NCBI GenBank assembly: GCA_027619655.1
Contig: JAQCHR010000175.1
Span: 1 to 7,451, forward strand
Origin: Pseudomonadota bacterium
GTDB lineage: Bacteria; Pseudomonadota; Alphaproteobacteria; UBA8366; GCA-2717185
Length of the DNA: 7,451 nt
Direction of reading: 5' to 3'
Shown: piece after piece, positions 1 through 5,839 of the stretch
Layout of the letters: each line of letters opens with the position of its first letter
How positions within the stretch are numbered: position 1 is the first letter of the stretch
The notes under the pieces: model-generated
Seen by the model: only the letters and a program-made list of their open reading frames with translations
What the model was told of the DNA's origin: nothing
Databases searched by the model: none
Translations under genes and position numbers: made by a program

Positions 1-681
1 CGGGTCGAAGCGGCTGGCGGGGTCGGCATTGGCGGCCTTTTCCTCGGCGAGGTCGCCGAGAAAGGCGATCAGCCGGCCGGCCTGCATGACCGCGTTGACG
101 CCCTTGTGCGTCAGGCTGGAATGCGCCTCATGGCCCGTGACCGTGGTGGTGAAGGCGGTGATGCCCTTGTGCGCGTCGACCACCTTCATGTCGGTCGGTT
201 CGCCGATGATGACCGCACCCGGCCGGGGCAGGTTCTCGATGACGTCCTTGATCAGGTGCGGCGCGCCGAGGCAGCCGACTTCCTCGTCATGGGTGAGGGC
301 GAAATGGATCGGCCGGGCCAGCGGACGGCTGAGCATGTCAGGGACGAGGGCGAGCGCGATGGCGATGAAGCTTTTCATGTCGGCGACGCCGCGACCGTAA
401 AGCCGGTCGTCCTTTTCGACGAGGGTGAAGGGGTCGCTGTCCCATCTCTGGCCGGTGACGGGTACCACGTCGGTATGGCCGCTGAGCACGATGCCGCCGG
501 CGATGTCCGGGCCGACGGTGGCCCAGAGGTTGGCCTTGGTGCCGTCCTTGCTGCGGATATAGCGGGATTCGATGCCGTGGCCGGCCAGGTAGTCGCGGAC
601 GAAATCGATCAGCGGCAGGTTGGACCTGGCCGAGGTCGTGTCGAACCCGACCAGCGTATGGATCATCTCAATCGGGGTCAT
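1..681 (-). CDS. argE: Acetylornithine deacetylase-like M20 metallopeptidase (ArgE), C-terminus cut off by window edge
   Basis: Predicted cytoplasmic zinc hydrolase that removes the acetyl group from N2-acetylornithine to give ornithine in arginine synthesis. The frame reads open for 227 codons from an ATG at 681 to the window edge; full-length family members have about 380 residues, so roughly 150 are missing. Visible M20 motifs are SGHTDVVP (67-74, metal ligand H69 and D71), YGRGVADMKSF (95-105, bridging D101), HDEEVGCLGA (131-140, catalytic E133 and metal ligand E134) and IIGEPTDMK (158-166, ligand E161). The lid domain begins near HEAHSSLTHKG, which carries the dimer histidine typical of the family. 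A GGAG lies 6 bases before the ATG, supporting this start. The gene follows trkH by 23 bp on the same strand. Succinyl-diaminopimelate desuccinylase or another M20 deacylase is possible, but the GRGVADMKSF and DEEVGCLGA wording favours ArgE. Confidence 0.88.
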   Translation of the reverse strand, partial: MTPIEMIHTLVGFDTTSARSNLPLIDFVRDYLAGHGIESRYIRSKDGTKANLWATVGPDIAGGIVLSGHTDVVPVTGQRWDSDPFTLVEKDDRLYGRGVADMKSFIAIALALVPDMLSRPLARPIHFALTHDEEVGCLGAPHLIKDVIENLPRPGAVIIGEPTDMKVVDAHKGITAFTTTVTGHEAHSSLTHKGVNAVMQAGRLIAFLGDLAEEKAANADPASRFDP

Positions 682-704
682 GGCCGGCTCCGTGATGCGG
701 TGGG

Positions 705-2153
705 TCAGTTGCGCCAGAACGAGGGCAGGAACAGCACCAGCACGGTGAACAGTTCCAGCCGGCTCAGTAGTATGCCGAACGACAGCAGCCATTTGGCGCC
801 GTCCGGCAGCGGGGCGAAGGATCCGGCGGGGCCGATGGTGGGGCCAAGGCCCGGGCCGACATTGGAGATCGCGGTCGCGGCGCCGGAGGTCGCGGTGATG
901 AAGTCCAGCCCGCACAGGCCCAGCCCGATGGCGAGCAGCGCAAATGCGATGCCGTAGAGGAAGAAGAAACCGAGCACCGAGGTCGTGACTTCCTCCGGAA
1001 TGGCGCGGTTGTTGTAATAGGGGATGAACACGCCATGCGGCTGCAACAGGCGCCGCATCTGGCACAGCGCCGTGGCATGCAGCACCTGGAAACGGAACAC
1101 CTTCATGCCGCAGGTGGTCGATCCGGCGCAGCCGCCGACGAACATCAGGAAGAAAATGATGGCGGCCGGGAAGGGCCCCCAGGCGTTGAAGTCTGCAGTC
1201 GCGTAACCCGTGCCGGTGATGATCGAGACGACATTGAATGCGGCGGCGCGCACCAGGTGCAGGGACGACTCATCGCTGCTGTCCAGCAACCAGAATGAGA
1301 CCGCGCCGATCGACAGCGCGACGATGGTCAGGAACCAGCGGACCTGGCTGTCCGCCATCAGGTTGCCGGGACGGCCGCGCAACGCCTGCAGATACAGCAC
1401 GAAAGGCAGGCTGCCGATGATCATGAACAGGGTCGCGGTCAGGTCGATCCGGGCGTCGTGGAAGAAGCCGATGGAAGCGTCATGGGTCGAAAAGCCGCCG
1501 GTCGCGATCGTGGTCATGGCGTGGGCGACCGCATCGAACCCGGTCATGCCGAAACTCCAGTACAGCAGGGCGCAGATCAAGGTCAGGACGACATAGACCA
1601 CCGAGATGCCGGTGACGATCTGCGCCGCCCGGGGCATGACCTTATCTGAGGTGTCGGAGGATTCCATGCGGAACAGTTGCATGCCGCCAACCTGCAGTAG
1701 CGGGAGGACGGCGACCGCCATGGCGATGATACCGATGCCGCCCAGCCATTGCAGCAGCGCCCGCCACAGCAGCATGCCCGGCATGCCGTAATCCAGACCG
1801 ACCAGAACGGTGGATCCGGTCGTCGTCAGCCCGCTCATCGCCTCGAAGAAGGCATCGGTATAGCTCAGCCCCAGATTGCCGAAATACAGGGGCAGGGCCG
1901 CGACGGCGGGCATCACAAGCCAGCTGAGGGTGGTCAGGATGAAGGCCTGGCGCAGCGAGAGATTGCGCCGTTCGCTGCGATTCATCACCACCATCATGAT
2001 GCCGATGAACAGGGTCAGCGCGGCGGAGGCCGCGAAAACCTGCCATTCATCGTTGCCGACCGTCATGTCGGCCGCCGCCGGAACGAACATCGCGACGGCA
2101 ATCGTGGATACAAGGATCCCGATGATGAACAGGACGGGTCTGAAGTCGATCAA
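705..2153 (-). CDS. trkH: Trk-type potassium uptake membrane protein TrkH
   Basis: Inner-membrane pore subunit of the Trk potassium uptake system, which works with the cytoplasmic NAD/ATP-binding regulator TrkA (not in this window). The 482-residue length is normal. Four membrane-pore-membrane repeats are visible, each with a selectivity-filter segment: TTTGST (110-115), TTIATGGFST (214-223), IITGTGYATADF (311-322) and AISNVGPGLG (428-437). The loop GGCAGSTTCGMK (340-351) and the end SRLELFTVLVLFLPSFWR are also typical. The first membrane helix starts at about residue 6, so little can be missing at the N-terminus. The start codon is TTG: no ATG or GTG is in frame upstream before a TGA three codons back. 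GGTGAAAG sits upstream as a modest ribosome binding site, and its GG is shared with an inverted repeat. Ends 23 bp before the argE-like gene, suggesting cotranscription. Confidence 0.95.
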   Translation of the reverse strand: MIDFRPVLFIIGILVSTIAVAMFVPAAADMTVGNDEWQVFAASAALTLFIGIMMVVMNRSERRNLSLRQAFILTTLSWLVMPAVAALPLYFGNLGLSYTDAFFEAMSGLTTTGSTVLVGLDYGMPGMLLWRALLQWLGGIGIIAMAVAVLPLLQVGGMQLFRMESSDTSDKVMPRAAQIVTGISVVYVVLTLICALLYWSFGMTGFDAVAHAMTTIATGGFSTHDASIGFFHDARIDLTATLFMIIGSLPFVLYLQALRGRPGNLMADSQVRWFLTIVALSIGAVSFWLLDSSDESSLHLVRAAAFNVVSIITGTGYATADFNAWGPFPAAIIFFLMFVGGCAGSTTCGMKVFRFQVLHATALCQMRRLLQPHGVFIPYYNNRAIPEEVTTSVLGFFFLYGIAFALLAIGLGLCGLDFITATSGAATAISNVGPGLGPTIGPAGSFAPLPDGAKWLLSFGILLSRLELFTVLVLFLPSFWRN

Positions 2154-2162
2154 CAGCTTTCA

Positions 2163-2192
2163 CCGGTTGTGGCAACCGGCCGGATCATCCGG
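2163..2192 (-). promoter_or_regulatory. Two tandem inverted repeats in the trkH leader
   Basis: CCGGTTG (2163-2169), a 3-base loop and CAACCGG (2173-2179) make a perfect 7-bp stem. Directly adjoining it is CCGGAT-C-ATCCGG (2180-2192), a near-perfect palindrome. Both lie in the 89-bp gap between folE and trkH. On the transcript the first hairpin ends 9 bases before the TTG start, and its last two G residues are also the start of the likely GGTGAAAG ribosome binding site. No U-run follows, so it is not a standard terminator. It may be a translation-control hairpin, an operator, or an RNA end point after folE; the function is inferred only from position. Confidence 0.45.
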
Positions 2193-2242
2193 ATGCCGCC
2201 CTTGTTTGTCCAGCAGTCAGGTGGCCGGCGCGGCAAGTCCTG

Positions 2243-2884
2243 TCAGCCGCCCCGCGTCGCCGGATTCCCGATGATCGCCAGGAATTCCCGGCGGGTTGTC
2301 GCATCGTCTCGCAACTGCCCCAGCATCCGGCTGGTCACCATGGAGACGCCGGTCTTGTGCACGCCCCTGGTCGTCATGCATTCGTGCTGCGCCTCGATGA
2401 CAACGGCGACGCCGCGCGGCGAGAGGACCTCGTCGATGATATTGGCGATCTGCGCGGTCAGTTTTTCCTGGATCTGCAGCCGCTTGGCGAAGGCGTCGAT
2501 GACCCGCGCCAGCTTGCTGATTCCGATGACTCGGCGGTCGGGCAGATAGCCGATATGGGCCTTGCCGATAACCGGCACCATGTGGTGTTCGCAATGGGAT
2601 TCGAACCGGATATCCTTCAGGACGATCAGTTCGTCATAGCCCTCGGTTTCCTCGAAGGTGCGCTCCAGCAGCTCCTTCGGGTCCATGCCGTATCCGGCGA
2701 AGAATTCTTCGTAGGACTTCACGACACGGGCTGGCGTGTCGCGCAGGCCTTCGCGGTCCGGGTTATCGCCGGCCCATAGTAGCAGGGTCCGGACGGCGGC
2801 TTCCGCTTCCGCGCGGCTCGGCTTTCCGACCGTCTTGGAATTGCCGGTCAACTTGTCGAGGGATTGGCCTTCAGGTGCGTTCAC
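2243..2884 (-). CDS. folE: GTP cyclohydrolase I, FolE type
   Basis: Cytoplasmic enzyme that converts GTP to 7,8-dihydroneopterin triphosphate, the first step towards tetrahydrofolate and also the entry to queuosine precursors. The 213-residue length is usual for FolE. The zinc site is complete: C98 and H101 in SHCEHHMVPVIGK, and C169 in QHECMTTRG, with H100 and H167 at the catalytic and substrate-binding positions of the family. GDNPDREGLRDTPARV (39-54) and the region GYLPDRRVIGISKLARV (112-128) are also classical. Because the zinc cysteines are present this is the zinc-dependent type IA enzyme, not the metal-promiscuous FolE2. The start is GTG at 2884, with a strong GGGAG six to seven bases upstream; no better ATG is near. 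It lies 37 bp after apaG and may share its transcript; trkH follows after 89 bp. Confidence 0.97.
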   Translation of the reverse strand: MNAPEGQSLDKLTGNSKTVGKPSRAEAEAAVRTLLLWAGDNPDREGLRDTPARVVKSYEEFFAGYGMDPKELLERTFEETEGYDELIVLKDIRFESHCEHHMVPVIGKAHIGYLPDRRVIGISKLARVIDAFAKRLQIQEKLTAQIANIIDEVLSPRGVAVVIEAQHECMTTRGVHKTGVSMVTSRMLGQLRDDATTRREFLAIIGNPATRGG

Positions 2885-2921
2885 GTTGTTCTCCCATGCA
2901 GGGCGGCGCGGGGGACAGCCC

Positions 2922-3314
2922 CTAGTTCAGCCGTACGGGCTGGTGCGGACTGTCCAGTGAAAAGGCCGGGATGGCCACGTCAAAGAAACTGCCATCCGCC
3001 GCTTCCATTTCGTAACTGCCGACCATGATGCCCGACGGCGTGGTCAACGGCGTGCCGCTGGTATATTCGAAATTTTCGCCCGGCTTGAGCACCGGCTGTT
3101 CGCCGACGACCCCGGGGCCGTCCACTTCCATCAACTTGCCGACCGCATCCGTGATACGCCACGACCGGTTGCGAAGCTGGACCGTTTCACTGCCGCAATT
3201 CTCGATATGGACCTGATAGGCCCAGACATAGTGGTTTTCCAGCGGCGATGACTGTTCCTCAAGGTAGAACGGCGTGACCGTTACCTTGATATCCTTTGTG
3301 ACCGCTTCATACAT
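2922..3314 (-). CDS. apaG: ApaG (DUF525) family protein
   Basis: Small protein of 130 residues, the normal ApaG length, with a fibronectin type III-like beta-sandwich fold. The biochemical role is not settled; the same domain also occurs in some eukaryotic F-box and polymerase-delta-interacting proteins. Family marks are VWAYQVHIENCGSETVQLRNRSW (about 30-52), the glycine motif GPGVVGEQP (66-74), PGENFEYTSGTPL (78-90) and GIMVGSYEME (95-104). The ATG at 3314 has GAGG about 7 bases upstream; the two other near N-terminal codons offer no better signal. In enterobacteria apaG stands beside rsmA (ksgA) and apaH; here neither is present and folE comes next, 37 bp away. It is preceded by a 114-bp gap in which transcription could start. 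Confidence 0.96.
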   Translation of the reverse strand: MYEAVTKDIKVTVTPFYLEEQSSPLENHYVWAYQVHIENCGSETVQLRNRSWRITDAVGKLMEVDGPGVVGEQPVLKPGENFEYTSGTPLTTPSGIMVGSYEMEAADGSFFDVAIPAFSLDSPHQPVRLN

Positions 3315-3384
3315 GCCGGACCTCGCCGCTTGACGTATTCAGGTAATATCATGATCTACGGAACCATAGTCCAGAGCGCCCGCC

Positions 3385-3400
3385 GCCGCCAGACGGCGGC
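3385..3400 (-). other. Short GC hairpin between the maoC-like gene and apaG
   Basis: GCCGCC (3385-3390) and GGCGGC (3395-3400) form a perfect 6-bp stem with a 4-base loop, about 30 bases beyond the stop of the MaoC-like gene on the minus strand. It is in the right place to stop or slow transcription of the upstream pair, but the following minus-strand bases are G-rich with no U-run, so a classical intrinsic terminator is not supported. The rest of the 114-bp gap (3315-3428) is less GC-rich near 3340-3365 and may carry the apaG promoter; I see no convincing -35/-10 pair. Confidence 0.25.
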
Positions 3401-3428
3401 TCCGGACGGTAAACGCCGGAACCGGGGT

Positions 3429-3917
3429 TCAGGTTTCCATCCTGTTCTTGCGCAGAAGATACTTCTGTTCGCCTTCCATGACCAGTTCGCTGCGCTGGTT
3501 GTGGATCGTGGACGCAACCGTGACAACACCGGTCGTGCGCTGCGGTTTCAGCGCGGCGATGGTCAGCATCGGATACAGCGTGTCATTCAGGTAAACCGGC
3601 TTGAGAAACCGCGAGGACTGCTCCAGGAAGCCGATCAGCGAATCGCCTACGACATGGGGAAAATCGCCCGCGCCGGCGGCGGACTGGATCAGAATCTGGA
3701 AACCATGCGCCAGCAGGTCCGGATGGCCGTGGCGCCGGCAGTATTCTGCATCGTAATGGATCGGATGGTTGTCGCCGGACGCAGTCTGGAAGGCGGCGAA
3801 CAGACCGCTCGTCATGGTCCGGGACGCAATATAGAACTGCCGGCCAATTTCAAGGTCTTCGAAATACAGCGACTGCAGCTTGACGTGCTTCTCGGGCGAA
3901 AAAGGTTCCTGGGGCAT
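3429..3917 (-). CDS. MaoC-like (R)-specific hydratase, hot-dog fold
   Basis: Predicted 162-residue single hot-dog-fold enzyme of the MaoC/(R)-specific enoyl-CoA hydratase family, acting in the cytosol. The hydratase motif is present: SGDNHPIHYD (47-56), with catalytic candidates D49 and H54, followed by HPDLLAHGF (65-73). Other family traits are the start FEDLEIGRQF, the RFLKPVYLNDTL strand region (about 103-114) and a late GEQKYLLRK strand. Members hydrate or dehydrate CoA or ACP thioesters, but some have other or unknown substrates. The ATG chosen is 5 bases beyond the TGA of the radical SAM gene; an in-frame GTG at 3926 would instead overlap that stop as GTGA, adding three residues. Either way translation is probably coupled. 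An ATG at 3977 would give 20 extra residues with no family character and deep overlap, so I rejected it. The specific substrate is unknown. Confidence 0.9.
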   Translation of the reverse strand: MPQEPFSPEKHVKLQSLYFEDLEIGRQFYIASRTMTSGLFAAFQTASGDNHPIHYDAEYCRRHGHPDLLAHGFQILIQSAAGAGDFPHVVGDSLIGFLEQSSRFLKPVYLNDTLYPMLTIAALKPQRTTGVVTVASTIHNQRSELVMEGEQKYLLRKNRMET

Positions 3918-3922
3918 TATGC

Positions 3923-4888
3923 TCACGCTTCCGCAACACTGCAGGAACCACCGCCCAGAACGCAGAATTTCGCGCAATGGGGATGGTTCAGCTTGACCGC
4001 GCCGGACGCCGATTCGAGCGTATGCCCCATTTCGAACGCCCGGTCATAGGGCAGAAGCGTGCAGGGCAGTACGACAGGCCGGTCGGCGCCCCTGCGCTTC
4101 ACCACCATGCGCGACGTTGCGCACATGATGTCCGACGGCGCAATACCCAGGATGCCCCAGCATTGCTCGGTAATCTCGGGCACGTCCGCATGTTCGTCCA
4201 TTTCGGGAAACAGCACCAGTTGCACCGGATCGTAGGCATCGATGGGCAGGCCCAGCGCGTGGAACGCCGCCGCATAGCCCGCGCGCAGCGTTTCGGGGCT
4301 TTCGTCCCAGCAAGTGCGGCCGGCAATATGGGTCGTGATGCCGTGTTCGGCCAGGAACCGCAGGCCGGGAATCGTCCGCTCCCAGCTACGTTCGCCGCGC
4401 AGCAGGTCGTGATTCGGCTGCCGGTAATGGTCCAGCGACACGCGATGGGTCAGGCGGTCGCCGAAACGCGCCTGCAGATCCAGAATGCCGTCGGCGCATT
4501 TCATCATGGGGCGCATGGCGTTGGTCAGGACAAGCGTCCTGAACCCGGCGGATAGCGACGCATCGAGGATCGCGACAATTTCCGGATTCATGAACGGTTC
4601 GCCGCCGGTGAAGGCGATTTCCGATACCGCCAGATCCCGTTCGACAATTTCCGCCAGATACTGGCGGACTTCGTCGGCGGTGATATAGGCAAGCCGGTCA
4701 TTCTTCGGGCTGGATTCGATGTAACAGTTCGTGCAGGCCAGGTTGCACAGGGAGCCGGTGTTGAACCACAGCGTTTCCAGCCGGTCGAGCCCGACCGACG
4801 CGCGGACGCTGCCATCGACCGTCACGTCCGGGTCGCTGAATTTTGCCACTGCCGGGAAAACCCGGGACAGGGTCGTCACGTCGCTCAT
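3923..4888 (-). CDS. Radical SAM protein with cysteine-rich C-terminus, function unknown
   Basis: A 321-residue radical S-adenosylmethionine enzyme. The cluster motif CNLACTNC supplies C48, C52 and C55 (CX3CX2C), and FTGGEP (93-98) is the SAM-binding GGE motif. The usual barrel region continues with TLVLTNAMRPM (118-128) and HRVSLDHYR (148-156). The C-terminal 80 residues hold further cysteines, C256, C276, C305, C309 and C316, with CAKFCVLGGGSC near the end and C276 followed by a glycine 12 residues on. This resembles a shortened SPASM or Twitch module and could bind a second iron-sulfur cluster; C243 is an additional candidate. SPASM enzymes often modify peptides or act as dehydrogenases, but no precursor peptide gene is visible here. 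The ATG at 4888 has AAGAGG about 6 bases upstream. Its stop is practically fused to the start of the MaoC-like gene. Family assignment is firm; the reaction is not known to me. Confidence 0.92.
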   Translation of the reverse strand: MSDVTTLSRVFPAVAKFSDPDVTVDGSVRASVGLDRLETLWFNTGSLCNLACTNCYIESSPKNDRLAYITADEVRQYLAEIVERDLAVSEIAFTGGEPFMNPEIVAILDASLSAGFRTLVLTNAMRPMMKCADGILDLQARFGDRLTHRVSLDHYRQPNHDLLRGERSWERTIPGLRFLAEHGITTHIAGRTCWDESPETLRAGYAAAFHALGLPIDAYDPVQLVLFPEMDEHADVPEITEQCWGILGIAPSDIMCATSRMVVKRRGADRPVVLPCTLLPYDRAFEMGHTLESASGAVKLNHPHCAKFCVLGGGSCSVAEA

Positions 4889-4932
4889 CGAAGCCTCTTG
4901 GCAGCCTGAAGGAATAACCGTTTCTCGCTAGA

Positions 4933-4961
4933 GACATAGAGAGAGCCTGCCGGGCATTCAA
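4933..4961 (-). promoter_or_regulatory. Possible promoter of the radical SAM/MaoC pair
   Basis: On the minus strand TTGAAT (4961-4956) and TATGTC (4938-4933) are separated by exactly 17 bases. The -35 agrees with the sigma-70 consensus in 4 of 6 positions, the -10 only in its first three. Start of transcription would fall near 4926, giving a leader of about 38 bases before the ATG at 4888. It lies in the 105-bp gap behind the FMN-binding protein gene, so the pair need not depend on the upstream promoter. Weak evidence. Confidence 0.3.
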
Positions 4962-4965
4962 CTAA

Positions 4966-4985
4966 CTTCGCCGTGAACGCCGAAG
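4966..4985 (-). terminator. Weak hairpin after the FMN-binding protein gene
   Basis: CTTCG (4966-4970) pairs with CGAAG (4981-4985), with one mismatch and two further pairs inside around a TGAA loop. It starts 9 bases beyond the minus-strand stop at 4994 and is followed by TTAGTT, a poor U-tract. It may partly end transcription from the upstream gene, but stem strength and tail are both below those of a good intrinsic terminator. Confidence 0.25.
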
Positions 4986-4993
4986 CACCGCGA

Positions 4994-5650
4994 TCACGCC
5001 CCGAATTTGAAACGGGCCGCGTAATCCGGCACCGGGGTTCCTTCCGGCAGCCTCGGGTCCGGAATGGCGGCGTCCGCAACCTGCCGGATGGGCACGACCC
5101 CGGCCCAGACGGGCAGCGCGTAATCCGCCTCGTCATCCACCGGCGGCCCCGTTCGGACCTTGGCGGCGACGTCGTCCAGCGGCAGCGACAGAACCGTCGT
5201 TGCCTTCAGTTCCTGGTCCGTGATCGGCCGGCATTCGGCGGTGCGGCCGGGGGCGATGCGGTCCATGAACCGGTCCAGCGCGGCGCGCTTTGCCTCCGGC
5301 TCCTCGATAGCCGCCGCCGTGCCGTACATGATGACGGAGCGGTAATTGAGCGAGTGATGGAAGCCGGACCGCGCCAGCACCAGCCCGTCCAGCAGGGTGA
5401 CCGCCAGGCTGATCTCGAGGCCCCGCTGACCGGCCCGCATCGTGCGGCTGGCCGCCGAGCCATGCAGGTAGACATGGTCGCCTTCACGCCAGAACGCGGT
5501 CGGGATCACATAGGGCTGCCCGTCGATGACATAGCCGACATGGCAGATCAGGCCTTCATCCAGGATCGCATAGACGGTGTCGCGGTCGTACTGCCCGCGC
5601 TGGTGCATCCGCCTGACCCTGTTCCGCTCGGTTACAGGAAAATCCGCCAT
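4994..5650 (-). CDS. Pyridoxamine 5'-phosphate oxidase-like FMN-binding split-barrel protein
   Basis: Predicted 218-residue cytosolic flavoprotein of the flavin-nucleotide-binding group related to pyridoxamine-phosphate oxidase and NimA (COG3467-like). Visible family parts are an N-terminal helix with RNRVRRMHQRGQYDRDTVYAI (about 9-29), the FMN barrel stretch HVGYVIDGQPYVIPTAFW (37-54), the strand YLHGSAASRTMRA (61-73) and FHHSLNYRSVIMYG (97-110), then a helical segment and a C-terminal barrel part with YALPVWAGVVPI (177-188). True PdxH motifs are absent, so this is a relative rather than the standard B6 enzyme; substrate unknown. The frame could be extended upstream to 5794, but ATG 5650 has a strong GGAGG five to six bases before it, and the added 48 residues would fill the intergenic region with no family similarity. 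It is divergent from a MocR-type regulator, a recurrent arrangement for this family, and is its likely target. Confidence 0.9.
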   Translation of the reverse strand: MADFPVTERNRVRRMHQRGQYDRDTVYAILDEGLICHVGYVIDGQPYVIPTAFWREGDHVYLHGSAASRTMRAGQRGLEISLAVTLLDGLVLARSGFHHSLNYRSVIMYGTAAAIEEPEAKRAALDRFMDRIAPGRTAECRPITDQELKATTVLSLPLDDVAAKVRTGPPVDDEADYALPVWAGVVPIRQVADAAIPDPRLPEGTPVPDYAARFKFGA

Positions 5651-5691
5651 GACCGCCTCCGTTATTGTGCCGGCACCGGAGTAGCATCCAG

Positions 5692-5757
5692 ATTGGGTTG
5701 ATAGAAGGTCCAATTTCGACGATATGAAAGAACCAATGCCGCCCCTATATTGGTCCT
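5692..5757. promoter_or_regulatory. Cluster of ATTGGWYCT boxes, probable MocR-regulator operator
   Basis: Between the divergent genes three 9-bp boxes agree with ATTGGWYCT: ATTGGACCT on the minus strand (5714-5706), ATTGGTTCT on the minus strand (5737-5729) and ATTGGTCCT on the plus strand (5749-5757). A degenerate ATTGGGTTG is at 5692-5700 on the plus strand. The two minus-strand copies are direct repeats 23 bp apart, about two helical turns, and the second and third form an inverted pair. MocR regulators such as PdxR, GabR and TauR are known to bind repeated short boxes in such divergent regions, some with a TGGWC core. The assignment to the adjacent regulator is inferred. Confidence 0.6.
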
Positions 5758-5789
5758 GGCATTTGGGTAAAAATGGCCCTTCCGGTGGA

Positions 5790-5795
5790 TACAAT
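5790..5795 (+). promoter_or_regulatory. Candidate -10 box of the MocR-type regulator gene
   Basis: TACAAT matches the sigma-70 -10 consensus in 5 of 6 positions. The hexamer 17 bases upstream (GTAAAA) is a poor -35; TTGGGT is further away with 21 bases between. Transcription would begin near 5802, which leaves a leader of about 38 bases if translation starts at 5840 but almost none for the ATG at 5804. This is one reason for preferring the later start. The ATTGGTCCT box ends 33 bases upstream, placing it where a bound regulator could affect polymerase. Confidence 0.35.
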
Positions 5796-5839
5796 CATGG
5801 CGTATGGAGCGCCGGAACACGACGCGAGAGACCGGTTCG

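Noticed and set aside
106..957. 283-codon plus-strand open frame opposite argE and the end of trkH
   Set aside because: It crosses two well-supported genes and its composition (Asp, Gly, Arg, Val repeats) is that of an antisense shadow.
1749..2549. 266-codon plus-strand open frame opposite trkH and folE
   Set aside because: Low-complexity Gln/Arg/His-rich product spanning two real genes; no motif.
3349..3356. Palindrome ATCATGAT upstream of apaG
   Set aside because: An 8-bp palindrome alone is expected by chance, and no second copy or promoter match supports an operator.
3330..4049. 239-codon plus-strand open frame covering the apaG upstream gap and the MaoC-like gene
   Set aside because: It would be antisense to a clear hot-dog-fold gene, and its product has no recognisable motif.
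4973..5701. 242-codon plus-strand open frame opposite the FMN-binding protein gene
   Set aside because: Antisense shadow without recognisable domain or ribosome binding site; the minus-strand frame has family motifs and a strong GGAGG.
5651..5794. Upstream extension of the FMN-binding protein to a start at 5794
   Set aside because: The added segment carries the repeated ATTGGWYCT boxes and no family similarity, and the ATG at 5650 has a much better ribosome binding site.
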